A stretch of 64,000 bases of DNA, from NCBI RefSeq assembly GCF_963169125.1, contig NC_084796.1, forward strand, positions 217,334,448 to 217,398,447, read 5' to 3'. The notes beneath the pieces were generated by a model that was not told the DNA's origin, did no database searches, and saw only the letters and a program-made list of their open reading frames with translations. The stretch's first letter is position 1. Each line of letters begins with the position of its first letter. Source of the DNA: Humulus lupulus. Lineage: Eukaryota > Streptophyta > Magnoliopsida > Rosales > Cannabaceae. Made by a program: the position numbers and the translations under genes. Shown in pieces: positions 48,486 through 61,292 of this stretch.

Positions 48486-50596
48486 TGCTCTTTACATTTT
48501 TGTCTTACACATCTTGTATAGTATAGCATATAGTTAGTTTTGTATACTATTTTTTATCAAACAATATTTTTTGAAAAAGTTATTAAATAAAAAAGTACTA
48601 AATTCACATAATGTGTCTGCCTCGACATCCAAACCAACAAAGTATTAGAAGAAGTACACCATATAATAAATGCAGCAAAATCAATTAAATAATTACATAA
48701 CACAATATTTTAAATCCTAGCCTTACATTACTTCCTATTGTGCCCACTACCACCACATCTGCTACACTTACGTGGCTTGACAATCTTTTCCCCGCGTGAA
48801 GCATAGCAATTTGTCTTTCGCCTACCCACTTTCTGCTTCCTGGGCCTTCCTACAGGGGTTTTCTCAATGGGGACGCCGACAACTGTATCTCTGATGTGAT
48901 CAGGGATTGCCCATTCATCCTCGTTCCCAACAGGGTAAATAGTATCTTTATAAGTGTCCTTCAATGCCTCGATTCTATAGTAAGGGGAACACAATGAGTA
49001 AATGTTTATGCTTCTTTTTCTGGCTGCAGCAAAAGCATGTACACAGGGTATCCCAATGGTTTGGAACATGCCACAAGAGCATGATTTTGTGGCCAAGTTC
49101 ACCTCACCATCACCATTACCATCGACCACAAGAAATTCGTGATGACCAAGGACTTGGACATCTAAAAAAATTGATTTATCACCTATTTGCTTCAAATCCT
49201 TTTCCATCTCAGGTGATAACACAGTTGTTGCTTTTGCAGCTCTTTCACGTCTATCTGCAAACCAAGACTGAAGAGTGATTCTTATGAATTCAAGAAAAGT
49301 GGCGACTGGAAAGCTCCTTGCCTCCTTGGTCTTATTGTTAAAGCTTTCTGCGTAGTTACTCGCCATGATATTGTATCGGTTACCAGGAAAATAAGCGATA
49401 CTCCACCTTTCAAAGCCAATTCCCTCTAGATATTGAGCGATGGGCGGATCAATTACTTTAATCTTGTCAAAGAACTTGTGAAATTCCGTTCTTCGAAATG
49501 TGTACGCTGCACACCCCATGATGTCTTGCATGTGGTCAGTTTTGAATTTTGCCACAACATTCATACAGATATGATGGTAACATGCACCGTGATACGCATC
49601 TGGGAACACAAGCTCCAAAGCATGGTTAATGCTTTTATGCCTGTCCGATACAAAAGCAAGGTTCTCAACGTCCCCTATGGCTTCCTTCAATTTTCTCATG
49701 AAATAAGTCCAAGAGTTATGGTTCTCATTGTCCACCAATGCAAACGCAATTGGAAACAACTGGTTGTTTGCATCCAACACAACAGCACAGAGCATGTGGC
49801 CACCATACTTATTCTTCAAGAATGTGCCATCCACACAAATTACAGGACGACAGTACTGGAAACCACGCCTAGAAACACAGAGGGAAAATAAGCAATACAA
49901 GAAACGACCATCTTCTGCTACAAAATCAGTAATTGTACCTGGGATCTTATGCTCCAACTGACACAGGTATCCAGGTAACTTGGAGTATGATTCCTCAGGT
50001 GTCCCTCTGACATACATAAGAGCCTTTTCTCCGCATCTCCATGCCTTCTCATAGCTCATTTCGACCCCAAAATGGTGCTTCATGTCCTCCCTTATGTTGT
50101 TTGCCATGTACCGAGTACCATCGGTAGCAAATTTCCTCTTGATTAGGTTCCCAACAACCCATGGTGATGCTTGACGGTGGTCCTTATCTCGAATTTCTTG
50201 TGAGCAAGTGTGTACTTCGTTGTATACAGTAATCTCGAACATTTTAGATCGCATTTTTTTCTTACCCCTCAATCTCCAACCACAATCAGGATCCTTGCAG
50301 GTAATGTACCACACATCAGTCCCAGATTTCTTCACCATAAACTCAAAATTATTCTTCATCGCAAATATGGATGCTTTGGTTTTCAATTCAAGCTTGTTCT
50401 GAAAGAACTTCCCAAGGTGAAATTCTCTTGAAGCTTTGCTGGTTGAGGAATGATGTTGATGTGAGGCCTCTATATCCTCTTTGGTGAACATGGGAGCATT
50501 CCATGTTCTACGATCTTCACCTAAGTCCAATGGAGAACTCCATCTAAAACTATCATTGGTTCTACTTGGACCTGGACGACTACTGTTGGTCCCAGG

Positions 50597-53405
50597 TGAG
50601 ACGACCCTAAGGTAGGGTACGTCCGCCACATACTCGTAATTCTAGGGTTTACGAGTATGTTAGGCACTTGACCAAATGAATTAAATACAATGATACAAAG
50701 AAATACAGAAAAATTTAAAACTTTTATATAAACTTATTAATAGAAATTATTACATGTATGAATAATTTAAATTCAATGCAGCCATATAAAAACTCTAAAC
50801 CACTATTGCATTGCTACTGAGTCCGTGCTCCACAAGTTGCTCAACAGCTCAAGCCACACCTGGAAAATGTTGGAAAATAACATAATGAGCTAACGCTCAG
50901 TAAGCAAATCTCATGCATACACATACACATGAATGTCGTGAGTTTGTAGTGCACATACACTAATATGCTGACTTATATACTTATGCAGTTCATTAAATGC
51001 TCATGCACTTTCAAACTTTACTTTTATGCTCTTTCTTTTACTTTCACATTTTTATGGGCCCAATATCACTTGTGCACACTGTTTGATTCGGCCAATGCCT
51101 GCAGGGCTTGTTACACATATCATATAGAATCCCATGGGTTCTCCTCCGGCTAGCCATCACCACAGCTAGGCTTATCATAACACTCATTTCATCGTTGCCA
51201 TAGCTTCCATACTTATTACACATATGGAGGAGAAAGACGGAAACATGGCAAACATATCTGAATGGTCAACTCTGACCTAGCCCACACTAGTGGGCAGCCA
51301 CTATAAGTCTTATAGACTTCCGTCTTCTTTACTGAACTTACTTGATTGCTTCATCAAAACAGTGGCACCCTTTTTAAACATCTTATTATCACTTTGCTTA
51401 AACCTTGTGTCATTAAAATGTTCACTTCACATAAGACATTTCAAGGCATTTCACAATTTTTCTCATATTTATATGCATGGTCTTATATCACATAATAATG
51501 TATCACATAACTGTACATGCCATGCATACATGCTGATGCTGAAATATCAATGTTCTTGTTCATGATTCATGTTTGATGGTATTCAATCAAGGCATTGTAT
51601 CACATCTCATATAACCCAAAACATCTTTAGTCATAATACATGAAGCTTTGGGTTGGTGGCGTTGTTATACCTTAACGTAGAGCTATGGCTCAGGTCTAAG
51701 GTTTCCAGCCTAAAAACTTAAACGCTTCATATATCATAACATATAACAAATCATGAACATAAAGTAATCCACATATCCATCAACATAAGAACACATACTT
51801 GCACATAATTCATATCATTCTTAACCAAGTAAGACATCTTTCACATATCACGGAATTCATCAATTACATATCACACAACACCCTTATGGTGTTCATATAA
51901 CCATTCTTCACATACTTATCATATGCATCATCATCATACCATACTTAACTCATCAGATGTATACAATCAATGTAGTCATGCATCTTACACTTAAGCACAA
52001 AAGGTGAGATTTACTTACCTTAGGTCCTTAGCTTATTTTAAAACTGCTCACCAAGAGTCAATCAATCAAATCCATACAAATCCTATTCAAGGCACATCAT
52101 TTATTAAATTCTATCAAATCCGTAAATATACACTATTGATAGTGTATATTAACAATACCAGAAACTATATAAATGATAATAATAATTATTATCAACGTAA
52201 TGCAAATAACTCTTCATATAAAACCATGCTTTAAACCTTGCTCATAAGATAATGTACTCTTATGATAATAATAACAACAACAATAATTATCGTCTATAAA
52301 TAAACTTATTTCAATATTAATAACAAAATAATTCAATAACAATACGTATATGAATGTATGTATTCAAATAGTCATTTTATAAAAGAATTATATTTTTAAC
52401 ATAAAATTGTAATAATAGATATAATGATAATAATATAAATATAAATATTTATATTATTATTAATTAGTCATAATATCAATTCCAGTGATATAATAAATAT
52501 ATATTCTCCAAAATTCACTGGTCTTACAAAATATCAATAACTGTAAGAAACTAATATTTGATATTATTTTAATATTCAAATATTAACAAAAATATTAATA
52601 TATAAGAATAATTGTTAAATAATAGGTTTACTATAAATCACACTTTTCACATATATATATATGAAACTATATTCTTGATTTACTTAACAAAATAATAATT
52701 AAAATTACTTAATCATAATAATTTCCATATTAATAGAAAATCAATTAAATATGTATTTTCATAATTTATTTAATATTTAATATTTTCTAGAAATTTGGAC
52801 AGCACAACGGCTATAAAATGGAAAATCCCAAAATCAAAACCTGTATAAGAAATACATATATATAATCTCAGACAGCCAGTATAATTACAGAAAATATTCA
52901 ATATATCAAGAATATATAATTATATATTATAAATACACATAATAACAATTACTCTAATCAATAACAATATAGGTCAAATAATTTATACCACAATGATCGG
53001 GTTCCACAACAAGTCAAACGATGATTTTCTGATACTCAAAACGTACTTCGGAACCTCGAACACTAAGTTTCGACCGTCGGTCTACGGTGGATCGCGGTGG
53101 CTCGTGGTGGGCCCACCACCCAACTATGGTAGATGTAGGAACAAGTTATTGGGTTTTGAAGCCCACAACACGAGGAACACGATGGTGGTGACGGATCGGC
53201 AAACGGATGCCCGAGGTGGCCGAATCGCAACTTTGAAGTCGCGGGGTGGCCGAACTTAAATCGACCAGTTGAGGTGTTTAATCGGCGAGTGAGCTCTAGA
53301 TTCCCGCGTGGGTCGATAGTTCAGAGGCCTCTGAATCCAACGGTCCGGCGCGTGGCTAAAAGTGGTGGCCGGAAAGTACTCCTGCGTCGTCGGCAACAGT
53401 AGCAC

Positions 53406-53470
<65 letters not shown>

Positions 53471-53845
53471 CTGAGGAGAGAGAGAGAGGGCTCGGGTAAA
53501 AAGAAAGGCTAAAGCCTTTTCTTTTATTTTTTTTTATTTTTTTTATTTTTATTTATGTTTTTTAAAATTACACTTGGACCCAAAATACTAAAATTCTTTT
53601 CAAATAAGCCCTTTAGCAAAACTTTCTTAATTTTATAAAAATCCCCAATTAAAATTATTTGACATTTGGGTCCAATACTTGACTACTCAAGTTTCTCTCT
53701 CTTTAATCTCATTAAAAACATAAAATGATATTTTAAACACTATTTTTCCATTACTATTTCTTAAATTTGTAAACTTGTACATTTTATGTATTAAAACTCT
53801 GATTTATAATAAAAAAAATGTATAGTGAAAATGTTGGATATTACA
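50597..53845 (-). mobile_element. Solo LTR S4, 3.2 kb, inside MURA-2
   Basis: 3249 bp flanked by perfect CCAGG duplications (50592-50596 and 53846-53850). The minus strand starts TGTAATATCC and ends GGGTCGTCTCA, which fits a long Ty3/gypsy LTR. No coding domain is visible. It contains a long A/T-rich stretch, AT repeats and a GA microsatellite. Removal restores the MURA sequence seen in MULE-1. Confidence 0.88.
53408..53466. repeat. (GA)n microsatellite in S4
   Basis: About 29 AG dinucleotides, followed closely by a second short GA run (53480-53488). Confidence 0.95.
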
Positions 53846-54600
53846 CCAGGTGTTTGCCGATCTTCTATTCTGCCCTCCTCATCTACCATAACATCTGTAC
53901 TTTGTGTTGGAAAATCTGCCCTAACATCTGGCCCACCAAGATCTGTTGCATCAGCAACAGGATCGTCGTTGACATAAGGATCATAGCCATAGGGATCGTA
54001 CTCTGCCGTGTCATGCACATATGATGGATCTCTAACTGGAATATCATCATGGACTATGACATCTGGATTTTTCTCGGGAACACATGTTCCAACATCACCT
54101 TGAGTTCCTTTGAAACCATGACATGGAGGAGAAATGTTCTCTTCAAATCGAACTTCTTTATTAACGCTGGCAGAAGCCGATGCATTTCTTACACCTCCCT
54201 TCTTAATCAATGTCACACATAGAGGAATGAGCTTCTCTACAGATTTCGATGCTAACCCAATGAATGCACGCACATGCCTATCATTTTTTATAACGGTAGG
54301 TTTGATGAATTGTGATAGGCATGTGTACGGGACCTCAATTTTCAAGTCATGCACACATTTATCCACTTCAAGTTCATCGTACAGAATGTCAAGCAGTTGC
54401 TCATACGTCACACCCTTCTCCACGGGCAGAACTTGATTTTCAGCATCTCTGAAAATCTAATCCCTATTTTCGAGTTCCTAAACACCATTGAATGCAACAA
54501 ATACAGGAACAGTCGAATTTGCAACAAAAAAACAAAAAAAAAAGGTCAAAAAGTTAAATTACAACATAAAACAGAAAATATTGATTTCTATCAATATATG

Positions 54601-54895
54601 TCGAGTCCTATCGAGGTCACACATATCTAGTTTTATCGAGTACAGTCGAGGACTATCGAGGCAAACAATCCAATAAAATTCTTATACACCTATCAAGTTT
54701 TATCGAGTACAATCGAGGACTATCGAGGCAAACAATCCAATTAAACTCTTATACACCTATCGAGTTTTATCGAGTACAATCGAGGTATTAACATCCTAAC
54801 ACTTTCGAGGCACGTCGAGGTCCATCGAGGACCATCGAGCCAGCATGCATGCAACACATCGAGACCTATCGAGTTTCATCGAAACTCATCGAGGC
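54601..54895. repeat. TCGAT array in MURA-2 intron 1
   Basis: About eighteen ATCGAG/GTCGAG motifs within the intron 55054-54519. Units share the AACAATCCAATTAAACTCTT spacer type with the MURA arm of MULE-1 but there are fewer of them. Confidence 0.9.
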
Positions 54896-55241
54896 AAGAA
54901 AAAAATCCAGAAAAAAACGCACGAAGTATCCAAAATTCATTCCGACAGTGAAAAATTGCAATAAAACATGAAGGCATACACAGATCTGTTTGAAATAAGA
55001 CAAGTAATGTAACCAGACAAGTTTCCTCACTACATATAACAAATATATACTTACCCATACGATTTTCCCCCTAGATCCGAAATCCAAAATGAAGTTTCTT
55101 GACTTGAAAAGACTCACAACTTGCCCTTAGATCCAAAATGCAAATTAATGGTGGCTGGCTTTTTTTGTGTGTACGAGAGTTTGAGAGATAGAGAGGGAAA
55201 ACATAAGAGATAGAGAGTGAAGACTATGAGAAAAAGAGAGG

Positions 55242-55364
55242 GAAAATTATGCTAGGGGTATTTTGGGTAGTAACGTCATTAGTAGCACCAAAATGAGAGT
55301 TATATAGGGATAGGATATTTTTTTAAATGTAGTGTCACTTATTGCATTAAAACTCAAATTTCCC
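55242..55364 (-). repeat. MULE-2 right TIR (MURA side)
   Basis: It matches the reverse complement of the left TIR, ending CTCAAATTTCCC before TTAGATAA. Confidence 0.92.
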
Positions 55365-55372
55365 TTAGATAA

Positions 55373-56926
55373 TAGTTGTAACTACACAAGATATTTTTAG
55401 AAAATAGTTAAGATATTGATTTTAAAATTGAAAATTGGTTAAAATTTGAAAATATCATTTTCTTTTCAACCAATTAATAAAATATTTTTTTAATAAATGG
55501 GATTTTAAATTTACTTTGGTTAATTGTTGATAAATCTTATTTAAATTAAATTAATATTTTCTTTTCAAATTAACCTAAAACCAAGTTGATTGTTGATAAA
55601 TGAAATTTAAATTAACTATTGTTAATTGTTGATAAATTTCATTTAAATTGATTTATTTTTTTAAAAATTTAATTAATTCAAATTTTTGATAAATTCTAGA
55701 TAATTAATTGTGGTATTTTTGAAAATGAAATTAATTGTGGTATTTTTGCATAAATTCATAGAATTGCTCATATAGTAACATGATTAGGCCCCTCCAATTA
55801 TAACATGTCTGCTTGCACTATATGTGGTATTTTTTCAATTGGACTTAGATGCATATAATGTCCCATATGTTTGTTAGATATATGGATTTTTCCAAATAAA
55901 ATATTCATAAAATGATAGGTTTTATTTGGGCCCATTATAAAATGTAAAGTTTAAATTCCTCTCTTGTGGGTGATTCTACTTGTGAAGACCCATTTGCTTT
56001 GCATGACTATAGTGGGCTTAATCAATTAATAATAATTAAGAAAACGAATGTTTAAATTCCTGTCTTTTGGACCTTGTATGGAAGATAGGGGGCCTTTGTA
56101 GTGGGAACGACATACTGGACCCAACCCTCCTCCATACAAGCCCAATTGTTAAGGCCCATTTACTTGAGTTGGACTTAATTGTATAGGTTCATTATATTAG
56201 TTAAACCTAAATATTGATTTGCAACAAATTAATTCTATATTAATTGAATTTGTTTCAATGTGACACTTTAGAATTAATAGGAAATTATAGGACTTTGGTT
56301 TTAAAAATTTAATCTTTCAATTTTTTGGAGAACCATACTCATTAATTTTCTAAAAATAAATAATAAAAATACTATTTTTAATTTAATAATGAGCTTATTT
56401 TAAGAATTTTATTCGATCTCCACCGTTGGTTTAACATAGTCAATAGCTTAATGGGGCCTCGAGGCGCTTTGATTTGTCCCCCTACGGAAGGTGTTCATTA
56501 GTTATTTTGACAAGGTTAGATTTCGAAAGATAGATAATTATAGGTCAAATTCTACTAGACTCACCCCTACGGTGACTACTAGGACTAAATCTATGATTAT
56601 TGAAACCATGGGTCTAGCTCATAAAATAAGAGATTTTGTTTTCTTATTTTGATCGAATAGTAGGTTGTTAACAGTGGTGTCCATTATTAAATGAGTTTAC
56701 AACTCTATTTAACTAGTGGTTTTTTACTCTTGCCAACCGGGACAAGGATATCATAGATTAGTTAAAAACCTAAAGAAATAGAGATATGATTGTTTTTGGT
56801 ATTTTTTCTCACATCTTACATATTTTTGGTATATGTTGTGGTATTTCTTGAAATATGTGTGAATAGAAGTTTAATTGAGCAAATGTGATTGCTTTCTATT
56901 TTATTGGTAATTTGTAGTTTTAAGTT
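55373..56926 (+). other. Copia-1 untranslated leader, second part
   Basis: AT-rich sequence resuming after the MULE-2 duplication and reaching the gag ATG. No ORF is supported. Together the leader is about 2.5 kb, unusually long for a copia element, so an unrecognised decayed insertion may be included. Confidence 0.6.
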
Positions 56927-58024
56927 ATGGTTGTGTCTACTCTCATCCTTTCTCAACTTTCAATGGAGAAACTCACTGGAGAAAACTTCCTTAAATGGAA
57001 ACAAAACATCAACATTGTGTTGATTGGTGACAACTCCAAGTTCATCATGACTGAGGAATCCCCAAAAGTTCCAGCTAAAGGAGCAACCAAGTCTGCGAGA
57101 GACAAGTATGAGCGTTGGCAGGCAGCTAACAACAAGGCGCGGTACTACATGTTGACTAGTATGGTCGACACTCTCAAGACAAAGATGGAGAATGTCGAGA
57201 CAGCCTACGAAATCATGGATCAACTCCAAGACATGTTTGGTGCCAAGTCAGCGCAGACTCATTTTGAGGCCACCAAGAAATATGCCAATGCTTGAATGGC
57301 ACCTTCTCAACATGTTCGTGATCACTTGATCAAGATGACAAACTACTTTCAGGAAGCTGAACTGCATGGAGCCATAATAGATGAGGAAACTCAATTTGGC
57401 TTAATCCTCAACAATCTCTCTCTAGCTTTCCTGCCATTCACCACCAACTATGTGTTGAATAAACTCAATTATGGTCTGACGCAGCTCATGAATGAGCTTC
57501 AAACTTTTGAGTCTATCATGGGTGGACCTAGTAAGGGAGGAGAAAAGAAGACAACTACTACTGCTGCTGATCCTGCTAAGGCTGAAGCTAACCAAGCTTC
57601 GTCTTCGAAAGCTGGAAACAAGAGGAAAGGTGGAAAAAACAACAACCCCAAGCATGCAAAGGCTGCAAAGACGAGTGCACATACGCCTAAGGGGAAGAAC
57701 AAGAAAAACAAGAAAGGTAAAGGTAGGTGTTTTCACTGCAAAGAGAAAGGGCATTGGAAACAGGATTGCCCCAAGTTTCTAGCAGCTAAAAACAAAGGTA
57801 ATGATTATAGTTCATTTATCTTGGAAACATGTATTTTAGAGAATGATAATTCTGTTTGGATTATTGATTCTGGATCTACTAACCATGTTTGTAACTCTTT
57901 ACAGCTTCTTGAATCGTGGGAGGAAGTGAACGAAGGCGGCTTAAAGCTTAGAGTTGGGAACGGAGCATTCGTTGCGGTCCAAGCTAGAGGAAGAGCTTGT
58001 CTGAAGTTCAGAAATAAATTTTAA
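56927..58024 (+). pseudogene. Copia-1 gag and aspartic protease
   Basis: Gag begins MVVSTLILSQLSMEKLTGEN with the LTGENFLKWK motif and runs into a TGA at 57293-57295, resuming in frame to a Lys-rich region, a CCHC knuckle (CFHCKEKGHWKQDC) and the protease with an intact DSG (WIIDSGSTNHV). The frame ends at 58024. This is the best-preserved part of the element. Confidence 0.92.
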
Positions 58025-58282
58025 ATTTTAAATGATGTATTTTTTATTCTGGATTTTAGTAGAAATTTAATTTCAGTTTCCATGTTGCAATTCGAACAAT
58101 TTTTTATGACTTTCACAAGTTCTAATATATCTATTTCCTTCAATGGATCACAATTGTGTATTGCATGTTTGGAAAATGGGAATTATATTCTATGACATAA
58201 TGAACCCCTTGCTCTTAACAATGCTTTATTCAAAGTAGCTAAACCTAGGACCAATAAACGTTAAAAGACCGATAACGATAAT

Positions 58283-59431
58283 ATGACGTATTTATGGCAC
58301 TTGAGACTAGGTCACATTGGCTATGATAGGATTCAAAGACTTACAAAGGATGGACCTTTGAGGGAACTCACCTTAGGTGAATTACCTGTCTGTGAATCTT
58401 TTCCAGAAGGCAAACTGACCAAGTTTCCATTCTCTGCAAAGGGTGATAGGGCCAAAGTTTCACTTGGTCTTGTGCATTAAGATGTTTGTGGACCTTTGAA
58501 TGTACAAGCCAGGGGTGGTTTTGAGTATTTCGTCACTTTCATTGACGATTACTCTAGATACTCATGTCTTTACCTAATGCATAAGAAAGCAAAAACATTT
58601 TCAAAGTTTCAGGAATTCCTAGCAATGACTCAGACCCAATTAGGTAAAACGTTAAAGATCTTGCGATCTGATAGGGGTGGAGAATATTTGGATATGGAGT
58701 TCCAAGATCATTTAACTGAACTTGGGATTTTATCACAACTTACTGCTCCAGATACTCCGCAACAAAATGGTGTAGCGGAACTCCGGAACAGAACTTTATT
58801 GGAAATGGTTAGATGCATGCTTAGTTACTCAACTCTACCAACTTCATTATGGAGACATGCAATTGAAACCGTGAACAACATTCTCAATGTCGTGCCATCT
58901 AAATCAATCCCCAAAACACCTTTAGAATGCTGGAATGGTCGTGAACCTAGCTTACGCCATTATAGAATCTGGGGGTGTCCCGCCCACGTCTTGAGGAAAA
59001 AGGAAGGAAAGCTAGAATCGTGAACTGAAGTTTTCATGTTTGTTGGCTATCCTAAAGGTACTCGGGGTGGACTTTTCTATAGTCATTCAGAAAAGAAAGT
59101 GTTTACTTCTACAAATACTACTTTTCTGGAAACCGACTATGTCAAGAACTTTAAACCTCGCAGCAAAGTAGTCTTAGAGGAGATGGTTAAAGAATTGACT
59201 CCAACCAATGTTTCGTCATCATCAACGCGAGTTGATGAAATTCCCACTCTTCATGTCCAACCGACGCAAGTCGATTTAAATGAAGAAAGTACCACTGTTC
59301 ATGAGCAAGCAGTCACGGAGCCTCGTCGTAGTGGGAGGGTTTCTAGGAACCCAGTTCGCTATGGTTTGGATGGTGAAACCAAGATGGTTATTGGTGACAC
59401 TAGTGATAATGATCTGTTGTCTTTCAAATAG
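58283..59431 (+). pseudogene. Copia-1 integrase
   Basis: The HHCC finger has WHLRLGH and a CESF where CESC is expected, so one zinc Cys is lost. A TAA precedes DVCGPL, the first catalytic Asp. The others follow: Asp in SDRGGEY and Glu in GVAELRN. The C-terminal GKLES segment ends in a TGA, then FVGYPKGTRGGLFY and the SGRVSRNP linker to 59431. Confidence 0.92.
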
Positions 59432-60166
59432 GCAATGGCTATCCCTGAAAAGGAACTATGGCTCGAAGCCACGAAACAGGAAATGGAGTCTATGTACTCA
59501 AATTCTGTCTAGGATCTTGTGGAAGCACCTAGTGACTTTAGGGCCATTGGGTGCAAGTGGATCTACAAGAAGAAATGAGGTGTTGAAGGAAATATCGAGA
59601 CTTATAAAGCTCGATTAGTGGTAAAGGGTTTTACCCAAAGAGAAGGCATGGACTATGAGGAAAATTTTAGTTCGGTAACCATGCTCAAATCCATTCGCAT
59701 CCTCCTATCCATAGCAGCCGCTCTCGACTATGAGATCTGGTAAATGGACGTCAAGACAACTTTTCTTAATGGAAAGCTTGACGAAGTCATTTATATGGAT
59801 CAACCAGAAGGATCTAAAGTAGCTGGACAAGAAGGAAAAGTTTGCAAGTTGAATAGGTCCATTTATGGACTTAAGCAAGCTTCTTGTTCCTAGAATCTTA
59901 GGTTTGATGAAATAATCAAAACCTATGGCTTTGAACAAAATATTGATGAGCCCCGTGTTTACCAACTGAAGGCAAATCAAATAGTGGTATTCCTAGTTCT
60001 TAATGTAGATGATATCTTACTCATTAGAAACAATGTTAAGAAATTATCAGATGTGAAGAATTGGCTGAGCACTCAATTCCAGATGAAGGATTTGGGTGAA
60101 GCAAGTTATGTTCTAGGTATCCAGTTCATCAGGGATAGAAAGAACAAACTCTTAGCTCTATCTTAA
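59432..60166 (+). pseudogene. Copia-1 reverse transcriptase
   Basis: Readable motifs with five or more stops between them: WLEATKQEMESM, GCKWIYKKK, YKARLVVKGFTQREG, DVKTTFLNGKLDE, SIYGLKQAS and NVDDILL, where the usual Tyr of YVDD is Asn. It ends in MKDLGEASYVLGIQ. Confidence 0.9.
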
Positions 60167-60184
60167 GTAGCTTACATAGATAAA

Positions 60185-60982
60185 GTGCTTGAATGTTTCT
60201 CAATGACAAATTCTAAGAAAGGGCGTCTACCGTCCCACCATGGAATTCATCTTTCAAAGAAGCAGTCTCCCCAGGCTCTTGAAGAGGAAGATGCAATGAG
60301 AAAAGTTCCTTACGCATCTGCAGTTAGAAATCTGATGTATGCCATGTTGTGTACTAGACCAGATATCTGCTATGCAGTGGGAGTAGTGAGCAGGTATCAA
60401 TCAAACCCAAGACCGGAACATTGGATAGCAGTTAAGCATATCTTGAAGTATTTAAGGCGGACTAGGGATTATATGTTAGTCTACAAGGGTGGTGTTCTGA
60501 ACCATGTAGGCTACACCGATTCATATTTTTAGACTGATGTCGATGACAGGAAGTCTACTTCTGGAATGGTATTTACTCTTGGGGGTGGAGCTGTGATTTG
60601 ATGAAGCGTAAAGCAGTCTGCAATCTTAGATTCCACCATGGAGGCTGAGTACATAGTCTCGTCAGAAGCAGCTAAGGAAATAGTCTGGCTAAAGAAGTTC
60701 TATTCGGATCTTGGTGTTATTCCAGAAATGGATAAATCGCTTGTGTTGTTTTGTGACAATACATGAACGATAGCCAACTCGAAAGAACCTCGAAGTCACA
60801 AGAGAAGTAAGCATATAGAAATGAAGTATCACATTATTCGAGAATATGTGGCCAGGGGAGATGTGAAGGTTATGAAGATTGCAACTGAAGACAATCTTGC
60901 AGATCCATTTACAAAGACACTACCAGAAGCTACATTTGATAAGCATATTAAGGAAATGGGATTAGTAGAATTAAGGCATTAG
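60185..60982 (+). pseudogene. Copia-1 RNase H
   Basis: It contains YASAVRNLMYAMLCTRPDI, the Asp of GYTDSYF, RKSTSGMVF, the EAEYI catalytic Glu and the ADPFTK end motif. Four stops interrupt it. It ends in LVELRH at 60982, 24 bp before the 3' LTR. Confidence 0.9.
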
Positions 60983-60995
60983 TTACAATTAGTGC

Positions 60996-61006
60996 AAGTG
61001 GGAGTT
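60996..61006 (+). other. Copia-1 polypurine tract
   Basis: AAGTGGGAGTT immediately before the TGTTGGGG of the 3' LTR, the standard copia arrangement. Confidence 0.88.
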
Positions 61007-61292
61007 TGTTGGGGTTTTATCCCCTAATTAAAACCCAAATTCTTTGTAATATCATTTTATTATCAATAAAAGAATAGAAATAATTTTTTTTCACTTGGTC
61101 AATCACTTTGCTCACATGTCTTATTTTCATGATTATTTGTTTAATATAAACTTCTATTAAATCCCGAGCATATAGCTAATCGTATTTATAGTGACGTAAT
61201 CACAGTGGAATAAAAATATGATTACATGTTCAAAATACGTTTGTCCTAAGATTAGTCAGTGCACAGGATTTACACTAACTTGCTAATCTAGG
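61007..61292 (+). repeat. Copia-1 3' LTR, truncated
   Basis: It matches the 5' LTR from its start through TTGCTAATCTA, then is cut by the Tat-2 LTR beginning TGTTTACC at 61293. Confidence 0.9.

Larger units (their letters stand above)
48728..55058 (-). pseudogene. MURA transposase of MULE-2, split by solo LTR S4
   Basis: Same model as MULE-1: exon 1 ATGG (55058-55055), intron 55054-54519, exon 2 from 54518 to 53851, then S4, then 50591 to 48728. The WRKY-like finger, DDE residues (VDGTF, SDRH, NYAES) and SWIM finger are intact in one long frame downstream of S4, without the frameshift of MULE-1. Lesions: acceptor GCAG to GCAA, two Trp codons to TAG (54478-54480 and 54457-54459), the S4 insertion, and a TAA that removes the last Cys of the CCHC knuckle (48728-48730). 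Confidence 0.93.
44918..55364. mobile_element. MULE-2, inverted second copy of the MULE-1 family
   Basis: 10447 bp, of which about 7.19 kb is MULE; the rest is solo LTR S4. The TIRs (44918-45040 and about 55242-55364) match those of MULE-1. A perfect 8-bp duplication TTAGATAA (44910-44917 and 55365-55372) marks the insertion into the Copia-1 leader. Gene order is reversed relative to MULE-1: protease on +, MURA on -. Both genes carry stops and both have lost the acceptor of their first intron. Confidence 0.95.
32959..61292 (+). mobile_element. Copia-1, Ty1/copia retrotransposon expanded by nested insertions
   Basis: 5' LTR (32959-33183 plus 42348 to about 43994), leader (43995-44917 plus 55373-56926), gag-pol (56927-60982), polypurine tract and 3' LTR start (61007). 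The LTR starts match closely over the first roughly 220 bp. The domain order protease, integrase, RT, RNase H is that of Ty1/copia. Removing Chr-2 (33184-42342), MULE-2 (44918-55364) and their duplications leaves about 8.7 kb. The 3' LTR is cut after about 285 bp by Tat-2. Many stops interrupt the polyprotein. The lineage within copia is not certain. Confidence 0.93.

Noticed and set aside
50600..50629. ATG at 50629 as a true start of MURA-2
   Set aside because: It lies in solo LTR S4; the real upstream coding part continues at 53851.
51000..53300. Hidden genes in S4
   Set aside because: Only short frames in AT-rich DNA within a single LTR-like unit.
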